A stretch of DNA of 13,863 bases from Bacillota bacterium. GTDB lineage: Bacteria > Bacillota > GCA-003054495 > Carboxydocellales > JAJZTU01. The stretch spans positions 1-13,863 of the forward strand of contig JAJZTU010000058.1 in assembly GCA_021848765.1 (NCBI GenBank). Reading direction: 5' to 3'. Under the pieces are notes generated by a model. The model saw only the letters and a list, made by a program, of their open reading frames with translations, did no database searches and was not told where the DNA came from. Made by a program: the position numbers and the translations under genes. Below, piece by piece: positions 6,820 to 13,863 of the stretch (positions are counted from its first letter, which is position 1; each line of letters starts with the position of its first letter).

Positions 6820-8263
6820 GCCTGTTCGCCTCCTTGGTAAAGATCTGCCGGACCATACCTAAGGTTTTCATTCCCAAAGTAAACAGGGCTGGCCGGAGGA
6901 GAAGCGGAGGACGATAGGCCTTGCTTGGGTTCATAATACCTTTAGGGTCTAATAAGGTTTTTCGCCTTTTGAGTTCTGCTAATCTTTCAGAATTATAGAT
7001 ATCCTTAACATACGGGGTATTCCAAAAACCAACAAGATAGGGGACTCCATCCAACTTGATACCCAGGCGGTAAATCTCCATAATCAGACTGGTATCGCAA
7101 AGATACCTGAATGTTCGCCTTTCATCCGCCGGGTACAGTGACATGACCAGGACTTTATCCGGCGACACAATATGGCCATAAGTCAGCATCTCTACTCCCG
7201 CCCGGCGTCCCAGGTTTTCCAGCTGCTCCAGGTATTGGTTCAAAGAGTTCAGCGGCAGGAGCAGTTCGCCTCCCAGCAGGCAGGGATGGACACGCATGAC
7301 CCGTAGGGACTGGAATCTGTTTTCCCACTCTTCCCGGGCTGTTTCGGAATCCAACAGCCTGAGTCCCAACCTGGTCACAATAGATTGGAGTACCGCCTCC
7401 CCTTGGTCCAGTTGGGTCCGGGTACCTTCCAAATCAACGCTCAGACTGTGATAGTTCCCCGGCTCAGAACCTACCAAACCCTTACTTTTTAAAGCTTGAT
7501 TAAAAGCCTTACTGTTATAATGCAGGTTGTGGAGAATTCCCTGCATACCGGCGAGACAATCCTGGGCAGCTTGGATGAGCCCTGCAGGATCCTTGCCCAC
7601 CAGTAAAAAATGGCTCATAGCTTCCGGGACAGGCCTGACCTTAAGTTCTAACTCCGTGATTACCCCCAGGGTACCGTCGGTACCGGCAAACCACTGCAGG
7701 GGAGGCTCAGACTCCTGGGTTAATCGCCGGATCTCCCCGGATGGCAGGACCACTTCCAGCGAACTCACCTGATTCACGAGGGGACCGTGTTCAATACTGC
7801 CTATGCCATACCCTCCAACGGAAAACCAACCCCCTATGGTAGCCACAAAAGCGCTGGTAGGGTAAGCACACACCGTGTAACCCCTTGGCCGCAGGTAGCT
7901 GTCCAGTTCAGCCCAGGTGGTACCGGGCAGAACCCTTACTTTTTCTTCAGAAGCGCTAAATCTCACCACTCCTTTGAGAGCGTTAAGGTCCAGGACAATA
8001 CCCCCCCGTGTTGGCACCGAGTTTCCCAGAGCAGTGGAGGCGCCGGCGCGGGGAGTTACCGCCAGGTTTTCGACCGTGGCAAAGGGAATAATCCGGCTCA
8101 CCTCTTCGGCATTTAACGGCCTAAAAACCATGTCCGGCAGAGGGTTGCTTAACAACGAGATCAAAAACTCCGGAAGATATGCTACATCCCGGGAATAAAA
8201 CCGGCGCTCAAAGGGAGAGTCTGTATAGCGTGCACCAAATACTTCCTTTAATTCATTCAACAT
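6806..8263 (-). CDS. GlcD-like FAD-binding oxidase/dehydrogenase subunit
   Basis: A ~485-residue flavoprotein of the GlcD / D-lactate dehydrogenase / alkyl-DHAP synthase group. The N-terminal FAD_binding_4 (PCMH-type) domain shows VTPRAGASTALG, GIVLDLNALKGVV, VLPGTTWAELDSYL, ATIGGWFSVGGYGIG and GTLGVITELELKV. The C-terminal FAD-oxidase domain ends in the signature LLDPKGIMNPSKAY. The family oxidises 2-hydroxyacids and passes electrons to a GlcF-type partner, which is the next gene and overlaps by 14 bases. No membrane segment or extra cysteine cluster is seen, so the final acceptor is unknown. The frame opens at an ATG at 8278 without a ribosome site; I prefer the ATG at 8263 because GGGGGT (8271-8276) lies seven bases upstream. 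The 2-hydroxyacid substrate is unproven, because the surrounding genes concern lipoate rather than lactate or glycolate. Confidence 0.87.
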   Translation of the reverse strand: MLNELKEVFGARYTDSPFERRFYSRDVAYLPEFLISLLSNPLPDMVFRPLNAEEVSRIIPFATVENLAVTPRAGASTALGNSVPTRGGIVLDLNALKGVVRFSASEEKVRVLPGTTWAELDSYLRPRGYTVCAYPTSAFVATIGGWFSVGGYGIGSIEHGPLVNQVSSLEVVLPSGEIRRLTQESEPPLQWFAGTDGTLGVITELELKVRPVPEAMSHFLLVGKDPAGLIQAAQDCLAGMQGILHNLHYNSKAFNQALKSKGLVGSEPGNYHSLSVDLEGTRTQLDQGEAVLQSIVTRLGLRLLDSETAREEWENRFQSLRVMRVHPCLLGGELLLPLNSLNQYLEQLENLGRRAGVEMLTYGHIVSPDKVLVMSLYPADERRTFRYLCDTSLIMEIYRLGIKLDGVPYLVGFWNTPYVKDIYNSERLAELKRRKTLLDPKGIMNPSKAYRPPLLLRPALFTLGMKTLGMVRQIFTKEANRHEQQ

Positions 8264-8324
8264 GGCTTTTACCCCCATTTGTTAGCCAATCGGTAAAATG
8301 GTGGAATTCAGTCGACCGGCTAAT

Positions 8325-8762
8325 CTACTTTCCCTGTTCAGTCTTAAGCCTGGCCACCTCTTTCTTAAGCCATTCATGGGCAACCTCACCCGTCATATGC
8401 TTAGCCAGTTCCGCCGGCAGGTTGCTGGCCTGGATTACCGCCACCCAACCGGCCCCGTAGCAATCCCGGTTAATGGTCTGGGGCTCATTAAGAAGTTCTT
8501 TGTTTGCCTCCACTATCGTCCCGGCAAGGGGGACAGAAACCTTGCCCGCCCACTTACCTGACTGGAGGGAAAAGAGAACTTTTCCGGGCACTGCTTCTTT
8601 TCCGGTTTTAGGCACCTTCACAAAGGATATTTCCCCGGCCAGCTTTTGGGCAAAATCAATCAGGCCGATTCTGACCCTGCCGCTATCCTCCGGCTTGAGC
8701 CAGGCATGATCTTCCGTATAATAAAGTCCTTCCGGCATTTGATACCCTTCAATAACAGCCAT
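8325..8762 (-). CDS. gcvH: GcvH-like lipoyl carrier protein (first in operon)
   Basis: A 145-residue GcvH-fold protein. YTEDHAWLKPEDSG (15-28) is the family N-terminal signature. SLQSGKWAG carries Lys70, eight residues before PLAGTIVEAN, the expected position of the lipoyl-lysine. ELLNEPQTIN and GAGWVAVIQ complete the H-protein pattern. A charged C-terminal tail (HEWLKKEVARLKTEQGK) extends past the normal end. It is clearly divergent from the other carrier at 5187-5606: the sequences agree mainly in the lipoyl-site SGKW/TGKW region, INxxxY and GW motifs. The ATG at 8762 has a near-perfect GGAGGTGA site. It sits between the ligase-LipA fusion, which could lipoylate it, and the FAD oxidase/CCG pair, which could exchange electrons with it. 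No glycine decarboxylase genes are present in the window, so the true partner enzyme is unknown. Confidence 0.87.
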   Translation of the reverse strand: MAVIEGYQMPEGLYYTEDHAWLKPEDSGRVRIGLIDFAQKLAGEISFVKVPKTGKEAVPGKVLFSLQSGKWAGKVSVPLAGTIVEANKELLNEPQTINRDCYGAGWVAVIQASNLPAELAKHMTGEVAHEWLKKEVARLKTEQGK

Positions 8763-8794
8763 TATCTCACCTCCGCTAAGAGTTTTACCCAGAG

Positions 8795-11260
8795 TTAACA
8801 GTGGGGAGCTTGTGCACTTGTTTTTACGGCCTGTTCGGCGTGATAGGAACTCCTCGCCAAAGGGGTGGACACGACATGGCTAAATCCCATTTCCTCAGCT
8901 CGCCGGCCGTACTTTTCAAAAACCTCGGGTGTAATAAACTCCTGTACGGGCAAATGTTGCTTAGTTGGCTGCAAATATTGACCCAAGGTGACAAAATCAC
9001 AACCCACTTCCCGTAAATCTGTTAGTACCTCAATTACTTCTGACTCGGTCTCCCCCAATCCTAACATGATGCCCGACTTGGTACTGATACCCGGGTCCAG
9101 GCGCTTCACCCTGTCCAGCACCTCCAGAGACCGCCGGTAATCAGCCTGAGGCCTTACCCGGGAATAGAGCCTGGGCACAGTCTCAATGTTATGGCCAATT
9201 ATTTCAGGCCGGGCCGCAGTCACCAACCGGAGAGCCTCCACAGAGCCTAGAAAATCCGGGATTAGTACCTCGACCGAAGTTCCCGGAGAGAGGTTGTGCA
9301 CCGCCTTGATAGTGAGAGCAAAGTGACCTGCGCCACCGTCGGCCAGATCATCCCTGGTGACCGAAGTTATCACCACATGCTTTAGTCCCAGTTTTACCAC
9401 AGCCTCTCCCACCTTAAAGGGTTCACCCGGTTTCAGGGATTCAGGCCTACCCTTATTCACGGCACAAAAACGGCAGTTCCGGGTGCAAATCTTGCCAAGG
9501 ATCATAAAGGTAGCGGTCCCCCGGCCGAAACATTCCCCCATGTTGGGACACATAGCTCCCTCGCAAACAGTGTATACTTCCGCACGGCGCAGCAGTGCTT
9601 CCATAGAATCCAGAACACCGTCCTCAGGAACAGGCACTGTCAGCCAGGGTGGTCTTTCCCGTCTTCCAACCACCATGCAATCCTCTACTACCTCCCGGTC
9701 GCGGCCAATTAACCTGTCGAGAACCTTTTCGAGAAGAGGAAGCTTTAAGTGGGTTTGGCGGTCAAAATTTCCGGACTTGGCCTCATCAAGCCTGCCCAGT
9801 TCATAACAGGTTACATTGTCGATATCAATCAGGACACCGGGTATTCCGATATCTAAAAAGTCCTGCTGGTGCTTAGCGTAAAAGGGTTCACAACAGCAGC
9901 CCACAAAACCGGGACAGCCCTGTGCTTTGTAGGTGCTTAAGACCTTTTTAAGTTCCTCATAATTATTTATGCTTACAGGGACCATCCTCCTGGCCGCAGC
10001 CAACCGGTAAGCCTCTCCTATTGTACACTCCCCGCACTGAACACATCCTTGCTTCTGGCGCCAGGGACAGGACGGTTTTTTGGCACAATAGGGCAGGAGG
10101 AAGAGCATACCGGTGGTGCCAGGGAAGTCATTCCTGATAACTTCTGTAACGGCATTGGCTTCGTCCGCGGAGAAGCCCCTGGCAACCATCCCGGACCGGT
10201 TAATGGCAGCCCGCAAGGCTGTACAGATGTCTTGCCAGGTAATGCCCGGAATGTTCACCTTATGTTGAGCGAAAAATTCCCGGACCGTCCTCTCCAGGTG
10301 TTCACCTTCATAGGAACAGTTTTTCAGCAGGGCTTCCAGGTCATAAACGGCCCGGCGGGGGTAGGCGAAAAAGTCCCCGGTAATCAGGGCGTATTTGATG
10401 CGGCCTCCCGGAATATCCAGCATCAGCGATATTCTGATAATCCCCCCCGGGGCTTTGTACAATGACCGCAACTCCTCCCCGTGCAGCGAAGACTTCTTGA
10501 CGCCATAAATCCATTCCGGGGAAGCAAACTTCACGGACTCCGACCCCAATAATTCTTCCTCTTCGGGGGTTAAGTTTCCCCGACAGAACTGCACCCCCAA
10601 AGCCCGGCTAAATCCTGCCGCCAGGGCGGATTTAATTGTTTCGGTTGGGGGTGCAGATCCTAATTCCTGAGCAATTGAGGTAATTCTCTCCTTAGCCGAA
10701 GATATCTCTTTATCTTTAAGCTTTTCTGCCGGAATACGCAAAGAGTGAAACATTGTTTCCACATCGAAATCTATAAGCAAAGTACCCTGAAAGAGGAAGG
10801 CATTGCCCTTTTCCGTTCCCCCGATACCCGAAATTTTACGTCCTTTTACTTCAATGTCATTGCGGGCCCGGAAGCATGCTTGGATACCCAGATCCCGTAG
10901 TCCTTCCACCAGACCCTGGCTTAAAGTGGAATACACCCGCTGGACGTCACCCAGCCTGGATATCAGGTTCCGGTGAGCAATAATCTCCCAGCCCAGTTGC
11001 TTTTCATCCCAGTACAGCGCTCCACCGCCTGTTATGCGCCGGTTGATCTCAATCCCGTTTTGCAGGCAAAAGTTCTCGCGCACCTCCAGGTCTACTGCCT
11101 GGTGGTATCCGACCAGGACACACCTGGGCCGGAACTGCAGAAAACGCAGGGTGTCGGGTACCCACCCCCGGTCCCGGGCGGTTAGTACCACTTCATCCAG
11201 AGCCATATTCTCTGCCGCGTTTCGGAGACCGGTGTCCAATAACCGCCAAGGTCCCGCCAT
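8795..11260 (-). CDS. lipA: Triple fusion: lipoate/octanoate-protein ligase, DUF116 and lipoyl synthase LipA
   Basis: An 821-residue protein with three units. (1) Residues ~1-355 are a lipoate-protein ligase: RRITGGGALYWD at ~74-85, and NDIEVKGRKISGIGG with the catalytic-type Lys142. An LplB-like C-terminal lobe follows (APGGIIRI, then LITGDFFAYP). It should activate octanoate or lipoate with ATP and attach it to carrier lysines. (2) Residues ~375-535 are a cysteine-rich DUF116 domain: Cys392, 398, 406, 409, 412, 449, 455-457, 485. (3) Residues ~540-821 are a complete LipA: auxiliary cluster Cys566-571-577 (CX4CX5C), radical SAM cluster Cys592-596-599 (CX3CX2C) and the terminal RSSY motif. 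The enzyme could both attach octanoate and insert the sulfurs. The ATG at 11260 has GGAGG seven bases upstream, 17 bases after the E2 stop. LipA genes (acoS) occur in some acetoin dehydrogenase clusters; this three-part fusion is unusual. Confidence 0.92.
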   Translation of the reverse strand: MAGPWRLLDTGLRNAAENMALDEVVLTARDRGWVPDTLRFLQFRPRCVLVGYHQAVDLEVRENFCLQNGIEINRRITGGGALYWDEKQLGWEIIAHRNLISRLGDVQRVYSTLSQGLVEGLRDLGIQACFRARNDIEVKGRKISGIGGTEKGNAFLFQGTLLIDFDVETMFHSLRIPAEKLKDKEISSAKERITSIAQELGSAPPTETIKSALAAGFSRALGVQFCRGNLTPEEEELLGSESVKFASPEWIYGVKKSSLHGEELRSLYKAPGGIIRISLMLDIPGGRIKYALITGDFFAYPRRAVYDLEALLKNCSYEGEHLERTVREFFAQHKVNIPGITWQDICTALRAAINRSGMVARGFSADEANAVTEVIRNDFPGTTGMLFLLPYCAKKPSCPWRQKQGCVQCGECTIGEAYRLAAARRMVPVSINNYEELKKVLSTYKAQGCPGFVGCCCEPFYAKHQQDFLDIGIPGVLIDIDNVTCYELGRLDEAKSGNFDRQTHLKLPLLEKVLDRLIGRDREVVEDCMVVGRRERPPWLTVPVPEDGVLDSMEALLRRAEVYTVCEGAMCPNMGECFGRGTATFMILGKICTRNCRFCAVNKGRPESLKPGEPFKVGEAVVKLGLKHVVITSVTRDDLADGGAGHFALTIKAVHNLSPGTSVEVLIPDFLGSVEALRLVTAARPEIIGHNIETVPRLYSRVRPQADYRRSLEVLDRVKRLDPGISTKSGIMLGLGETESEVIEVLTDLREVGCDFVTLGQYLQPTKQHLPVQEFITPEVFEKYGRRAEEMGFSHVVSTPLARSSYHAEQAVKTSAQAPHC

Positions 11261-11267
11261 AGCTATC

Positions 11268-11272
11268 CCTCC
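11268..11272 (-). promoter_or_regulatory. Ribosome binding site deciding the start at 11260
   Basis: GGAGG on the minus strand, seven bases before the ATG at 11260. The longer frame from 11305 would begin inside the E2 gene and add 15 residues not expected for a ligase N-terminus. Confidence 0.65.
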
Positions 11273-11277
11273 CAGGC

Positions 11278-12861
11278 TTATTCCTCGGAAAAGGCCTTCA
11301 CACAATCCTGAACAAGGGTTACCGTATAAGCCATAGCCGGCCCGCCGCCAAAGGCCACTGCCACTCCTGCAGCCTCAAAGATCTCCTCGGCATTGGCCCC
11401 GGCCTGAATAGCCTTGTACACATGGGCAGCAATACAGTACTCACACTTGATATACACTGACAGGGCTACTGCCATAAGCTCCTTTTCCCTGGTGGACAAC
11501 TCACCCTCGGCAAAGGCGGGAGCCATCAATGAGTTAAAGCCCATGGCGATGTCGGGAGCTTCCTCACTAAACCTGCCCATGCCATCAGTAAAGGACTCCA
11601 GTATCTTCTTGGGATCCTTCCCCCCGCCTGTAACCAAGGGACGTCTGAGGTTGGTTTCCTCCATCCTAAACAGAGGATGCGGATTTTCCATCAGTTCCTT
11701 TACCCTGTTCAGGAACTGGGCCGCCGGACTGCCATCCACCGCCCGGTGGTCAAAGGAAAGGCTCAGGGTCATAGTCAGGCGTCTTTCCAAGAGACCATCT
11801 TTCAGGAGCGGTTTCTCCAGCATTTTCCCCACGCCTAAAATTGCAGTTTCCGGGGGATTAATGATGGGAGTAAAGCCTTCCGCACCAAACATACCGAGGT
11901 TACTGACAGTAAAGGTGCCTCCTCGAAGCTCGTCCGGTTCCAATTCCCCGCTGCGGGCTTTTGCCGCCAGTGACTTGATATTGACGGAGATCTGTTCAAG
12001 GGACAATCTGTGAGCCTGGTGCATAACCGGCACTACAAGGCCATCATCCAAAGCTACGGCAATACCCAGGTTTACCGAGCCGCAGAGTTCTATCTCCTCT
12101 GCCGAAACCCTGGCGTTTAGCAGAGGATTTTCTTTAAGGGCTCTGGCCACGATTGCTGCCAGGAGGTCAGTGTAAGAAATCTTGTCTTTACCCTGGGCCA
12201 CAAAAGAAATATTGAGCTTCTCCCGGAGGTCCTGAAGATTGGTTACGTCCACTTCCTGCATGATGGTAACCCGGGCTGCATTCCGGCAGCTTTCCGACAT
12301 CCGCTCCGCGATTATTCCCCGCATGCCCTCCATGGGAATAATCTGGGGTTCCTGTTCTTTGGCCACTGCTTCCACATAATCCAGGACATCCTGCTCCACT
12401 ACTCTGCCTTCCGGTCCGCTGCCAGCTACCAGGTTAATGTCCACCCCTTTGTCCTGGGCCAGGCGCAGGGCGCGAGGTGAGATTTTCCGCTTTCCGCCAA
12501 GTTCTATTGGCTTGACCTCGGCTTTTTTCACTTCGGCTACCTTGGCAGTTTCCTGGACCTGGCTGCAGGCTATTTCGGCCAGGGCTTCATTAACTATTTG
12601 CTGAAGGGTGGTTTCATCATCACCTTCCTCAGCAATCACAGCAATAGGCACAATTATTGGTACAGTACTCCCCTTTTCAGCCAGTACGCGATAAAGTATC
12701 CCGCTGGCCGGGGCTTCCATTTTGCTGGCGACCTTTTCGGTCATAATCTCAACAAGTTCTTCACCTTTGGTAACTGCTTCCCCCTCCTGCTTGAGCCAAC
12801 TGGTTACTTTACCTTTTTTCATGGTCAGACCTAACTTCGGCATGAGTACTTTTACTGCCAC
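11278..12861 (-). CDS. acoC: 2-oxoacid/acetoin dehydrogenase E2 (dihydrolipoyl acyltransferase) fused to a C-terminal AhpD-like domain
   Basis: A 527-residue protein. Residues 1-78 are a lipoyl domain with Lys43 (MTEKVAS) as the lipoylation site. Residues ~126-163 (ISPRALRLA, GPEGRVVEQDVLDYV) are the peripheral subunit-binding domain. Residues ~173-400 are the catalytic domain with His372 and Asp376-Gly377 in SFDHRAVDG. E2 moves the acyl group from an E1 thiamin enzyme to CoA. Residues ~415-527 are a carboxymuconolactone-decarboxylase/AhpD-like domain with Glu461, Cys473, Cys476 and His480. That spacing matches Glu118-Cys130-Cys133-His137 of mycobacterial AhpD, which takes electrons from dihydrolipoyl E2 to a peroxiredoxin. 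The GTG at 12861 has AGGAGG eight bases upstream. It follows an AcoX-like gene by 23 bases, which favours acetoin as substrate; pyruvate or branched-chain 2-oxoacids remain possible. E1 genes are probably just right of the window. No E3 gene is visible. Confidence 0.92.
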   Translation of the reverse strand: MAVKVLMPKLGLTMKKGKVTSWLKQEGEAVTKGEELVEIMTEKVASKMEAPASGILYRVLAEKGSTVPIIVPIAVIAEEGDDETTLQQIVNEALAEIACSQVQETAKVAEVKKAEVKPIELGGKRKISPRALRLAQDKGVDINLVAGSGPEGRVVEQDVLDYVEAVAKEQEPQIIPMEGMRGIIAERMSESCRNAARVTIMQEVDVTNLQDLREKLNISFVAQGKDKISYTDLLAAIVARALKENPLLNARVSAEEIELCGSVNLGIAVALDDGLVVPVMHQAHRLSLEQISVNIKSLAAKARSGELEPDELRGGTFTVSNLGMFGAEGFTPIINPPETAILGVGKMLEKPLLKDGLLERRLTMTLSLSFDHRAVDGSPAAQFLNRVKELMENPHPLFRMEETNLRRPLVTGGGKDPKKILESFTDGMGRFSEEAPDIAMGFNSLMAPAFAEGELSTREKELMAVALSVYIKCEYCIAAHVYKAIQAGANAEEIFEAAGVAVAFGGGPAMAYTVTLVQDCVKAFSEE

Positions 12862-12884
12862 TTTTTATCCCTCCTGATAGCTTT

Positions 12885-13863
12885 TTACTCCAATTGAAAC
12901 AAACCTTGCCTGGCTGCCTGGTTTAAGGCCGCCGTAAGATCTACCACCCAGGGGCCGTCACTGCGCATTTGGAGTTCAACCCTGTCACCGGCCCTGACTT
13001 CCACTTCCCGCTCCCCGTCAACCGCAATCAGGCAGGGTACCTTTTTCACCACAACCTTGTCCCCGGGATTTAACAGGCGGTAACCGGCTACCTGCACCGG
13101 CTTGATTAAGCCGGGTCCTATAGCGGCTAATACCCTGCTGCCGCCTGCTCCCAGTTCCACGGCAATTCCCCGGGAGTCCGCCGGGGACAAAGGGTGTAAC
13201 GCCCCTATAATTGAGGCAATACCGATGTTGGTGAGGTCACCGCGGGTAGCCACTATTTGCCGGAGTTTCCCCACATCCCAGATAGCCCGTGAACCAATGA
13301 CCTGGTCATCCAAAACTACCGCATCAACCAGGGCAATGTCCACTGCCCGGCCGTTAACGAGTATAGCGACTTTTTTCATCCGGTTTAGAGCATTGTCCCG
13401 GCCAACCTTGCCTGCAGCAACCAGGCCTGCCGCCAGGCCGGCAACCGTCCCCTCTACCATAACAGGAAACACATTGTTTGTCCCTGTTGAAACCGGTAAG
13501 ATGGGTACCTCACCACATCCTTTGGCCACGATCCTGCTGGTACCGTCACCGCCCAGAACGATAATACAGCCAACTTGTTCTTTAGCCAACATTCCGGCGG
13601 CCACCAGAGAGTCGGTTTGACCTCCGGTCAGGGGCATTTCCAGGTACCGGACCTGCATGTGCAAACCAAACTGACCGGTTAGGCCTTCCAGCGCCCTGGG
13701 GACGATGCCGAAGTAGTCCGGCATAAACAATACCTGCTTGACCCCTACAGCCTGTAAACCCAAAAGAATTCGCCGGACCAGATTGACCTTCTCGATATTG
13801 TCAACAACGGTGGCATGAGCGACCAGCCGCCTGATATCTTTTCCGGAAGCGGGATTAGCAATG
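12885..13863 (-). CDS. acoX: AcoX-like ATP-NAD kinase family protein, 5' end cut by the window edge
   Basis: The frame is open to the right edge, giving 325 visible residues; the nominal start at 13763 is an internal TTG. The added N-terminal part reads ANPASGKDIRRLVAHA and then VNLVRRILLGLQA, the family's first conserved block. GGDGTSR and VSTGTNNVFP are the nucleotide-binding motifs of the ATP-NAD kinase/AcoX superfamily. AcoX is encoded at the head of many acetoin dehydrogenase operons (acoXABC), where its exact role is not settled; NAD or another small-molecule phosphorylation has been suggested from homology. The C-terminal ~90 residues (AGYRLLNPGDKVVVKK, DGEREVEVRAGD) form a beta-rich module as in AcoX proteins. 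It lies 23 bases upstream of the E2 gene and is the first visible gene of the block. Probably only a few residues are missing. Confidence 0.85.
   Translation of the reverse strand, partial: IANPASGKDIRRLVAHATVVDNIEKVNLVRRILLGLQAVGVKQVLFMPDYFGIVPRALEGLTGQFGLHMQVRYLEMPLTGGQTDSLVAAGMLAKEQVGCIIVLGGDGTSRIVAKGCGEVPILPVSTGTNNVFPVMVEGTVAGLAAGLVAAGKVGRDNALNRMKKVAILVNGRAVDIALVDAVVLDDQVIGSRAIWDVGKLRQIVATRGDLTNIGIASIIGALHPLSPADSRGIAVELGAGGSRVLAAIGPGLIKPVQVAGYRLLNPGDKVVVKKVPCLIAVDGEREVEVRAGDRVELQMRSDGPWVVDLTAALNQAARQGLFQLE

Noticed and set aside
5644..8263. An ordinary glycolate or lactate oxidation operon (glcDEF or lldEFG)
   Set aside because: Not excluded, but no GlcE, LldG, lactate permease or regulator is present and lipoyl carriers flank the pair, so I did not assign those names as gene symbols.
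5187..8762. A canonical glycine cleavage operon, suggested by the two GcvH-like proteins
   Set aside because: No aminomethyltransferase or glycine decarboxylase is encoded in the window, and the neighbours are redox and lipoate genes.
1..13863. CRISPR arrays, tRNA or rRNA genes, insertion sequences, riboswitches
   Set aside because: No repeated direct units, cloverleaf-like segments, transposase motifs or recognisable riboswitch cores were seen on reading; intergenic gaps are all under 150 bases.

Overview
The window looks like a chromosomal segment of an anaerobic, Gram-positive Clostridia-type bacterium (Peptococcales, Thermoanaerobacterales or Moorella-like lineages are plausible). The basis is strong AGGAGG-type ribosome binding sites before almost every gene, frequent GTG starts, tight gene packing, and gene families typical of such organisms: an AcoX-type kinase, 2-oxoacid/acetoin dehydrogenase E2, GlcD/GlcF-like redox proteins and DUF116. 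No taxonomic marker gene is present, so this placement is inference.

Left part, plus strand (1-1755). Two short remnants (1-261 and 294-455) match the ends of the paired threonine/serine exporter genes (YjjP/ThrE-type and YjjB/DUF3815-type). Both lack the membrane-spanning core, so the pair appears to be a decayed locus. They are followed by an intact acyltransferase-3 membrane protein (586-1755). A short intergenic stretch with a weak AT-rich hairpin separates it from the next, convergent block.

Right part, minus strand (13863 down to 1873). This is one tightly spaced ten-gene block, probably an operon whose promoter lies beyond the right edge. In transcription order it holds: an AcoX-like ATP-NAD kinase family protein (5' end cut by the window edge); a dehydrogenase E2 fused to an AhpD-like CxxC domain; a lipoate ligase-DUF116-LipA triple fusion; a GcvH-like lipoyl carrier; a GlcD-like FAD oxidase; a GlcF/HdrD-like iron-sulfur protein with two complete CCG motifs; a second GcvH-like lipoyl carrier; a geranylgeranyl-reductase-family flavoprotein; and two radical SAM proteins resembling the two-component lipoyl synthase LipS1/LipS2.

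How the genes may work together. Nearly every gene in the block makes, carries or oxidises lipoate. The E2 and both GcvH-like proteins keep the lipoylatable lysine. The ligase-LipA fusion could attach and sulfurate the cofactor, while the LipS1/LipS2-like pair is an apparently independent second sulfur-insertion system. No dihydrolipoamide dehydrogenase (E3) and no other glycine-cleavage gene is visible. The CCG iron-sulfur protein and FAD oxidase, flanked by the two lipoyl carriers, could therefore be an alternative route for oxidising or reducing lipoyl groups, comparable in principle to heterodisulfide-reductase chemistry. That proposal is the most interesting reading of the window and is inference; the domains, motifs and gene order are directly visible.
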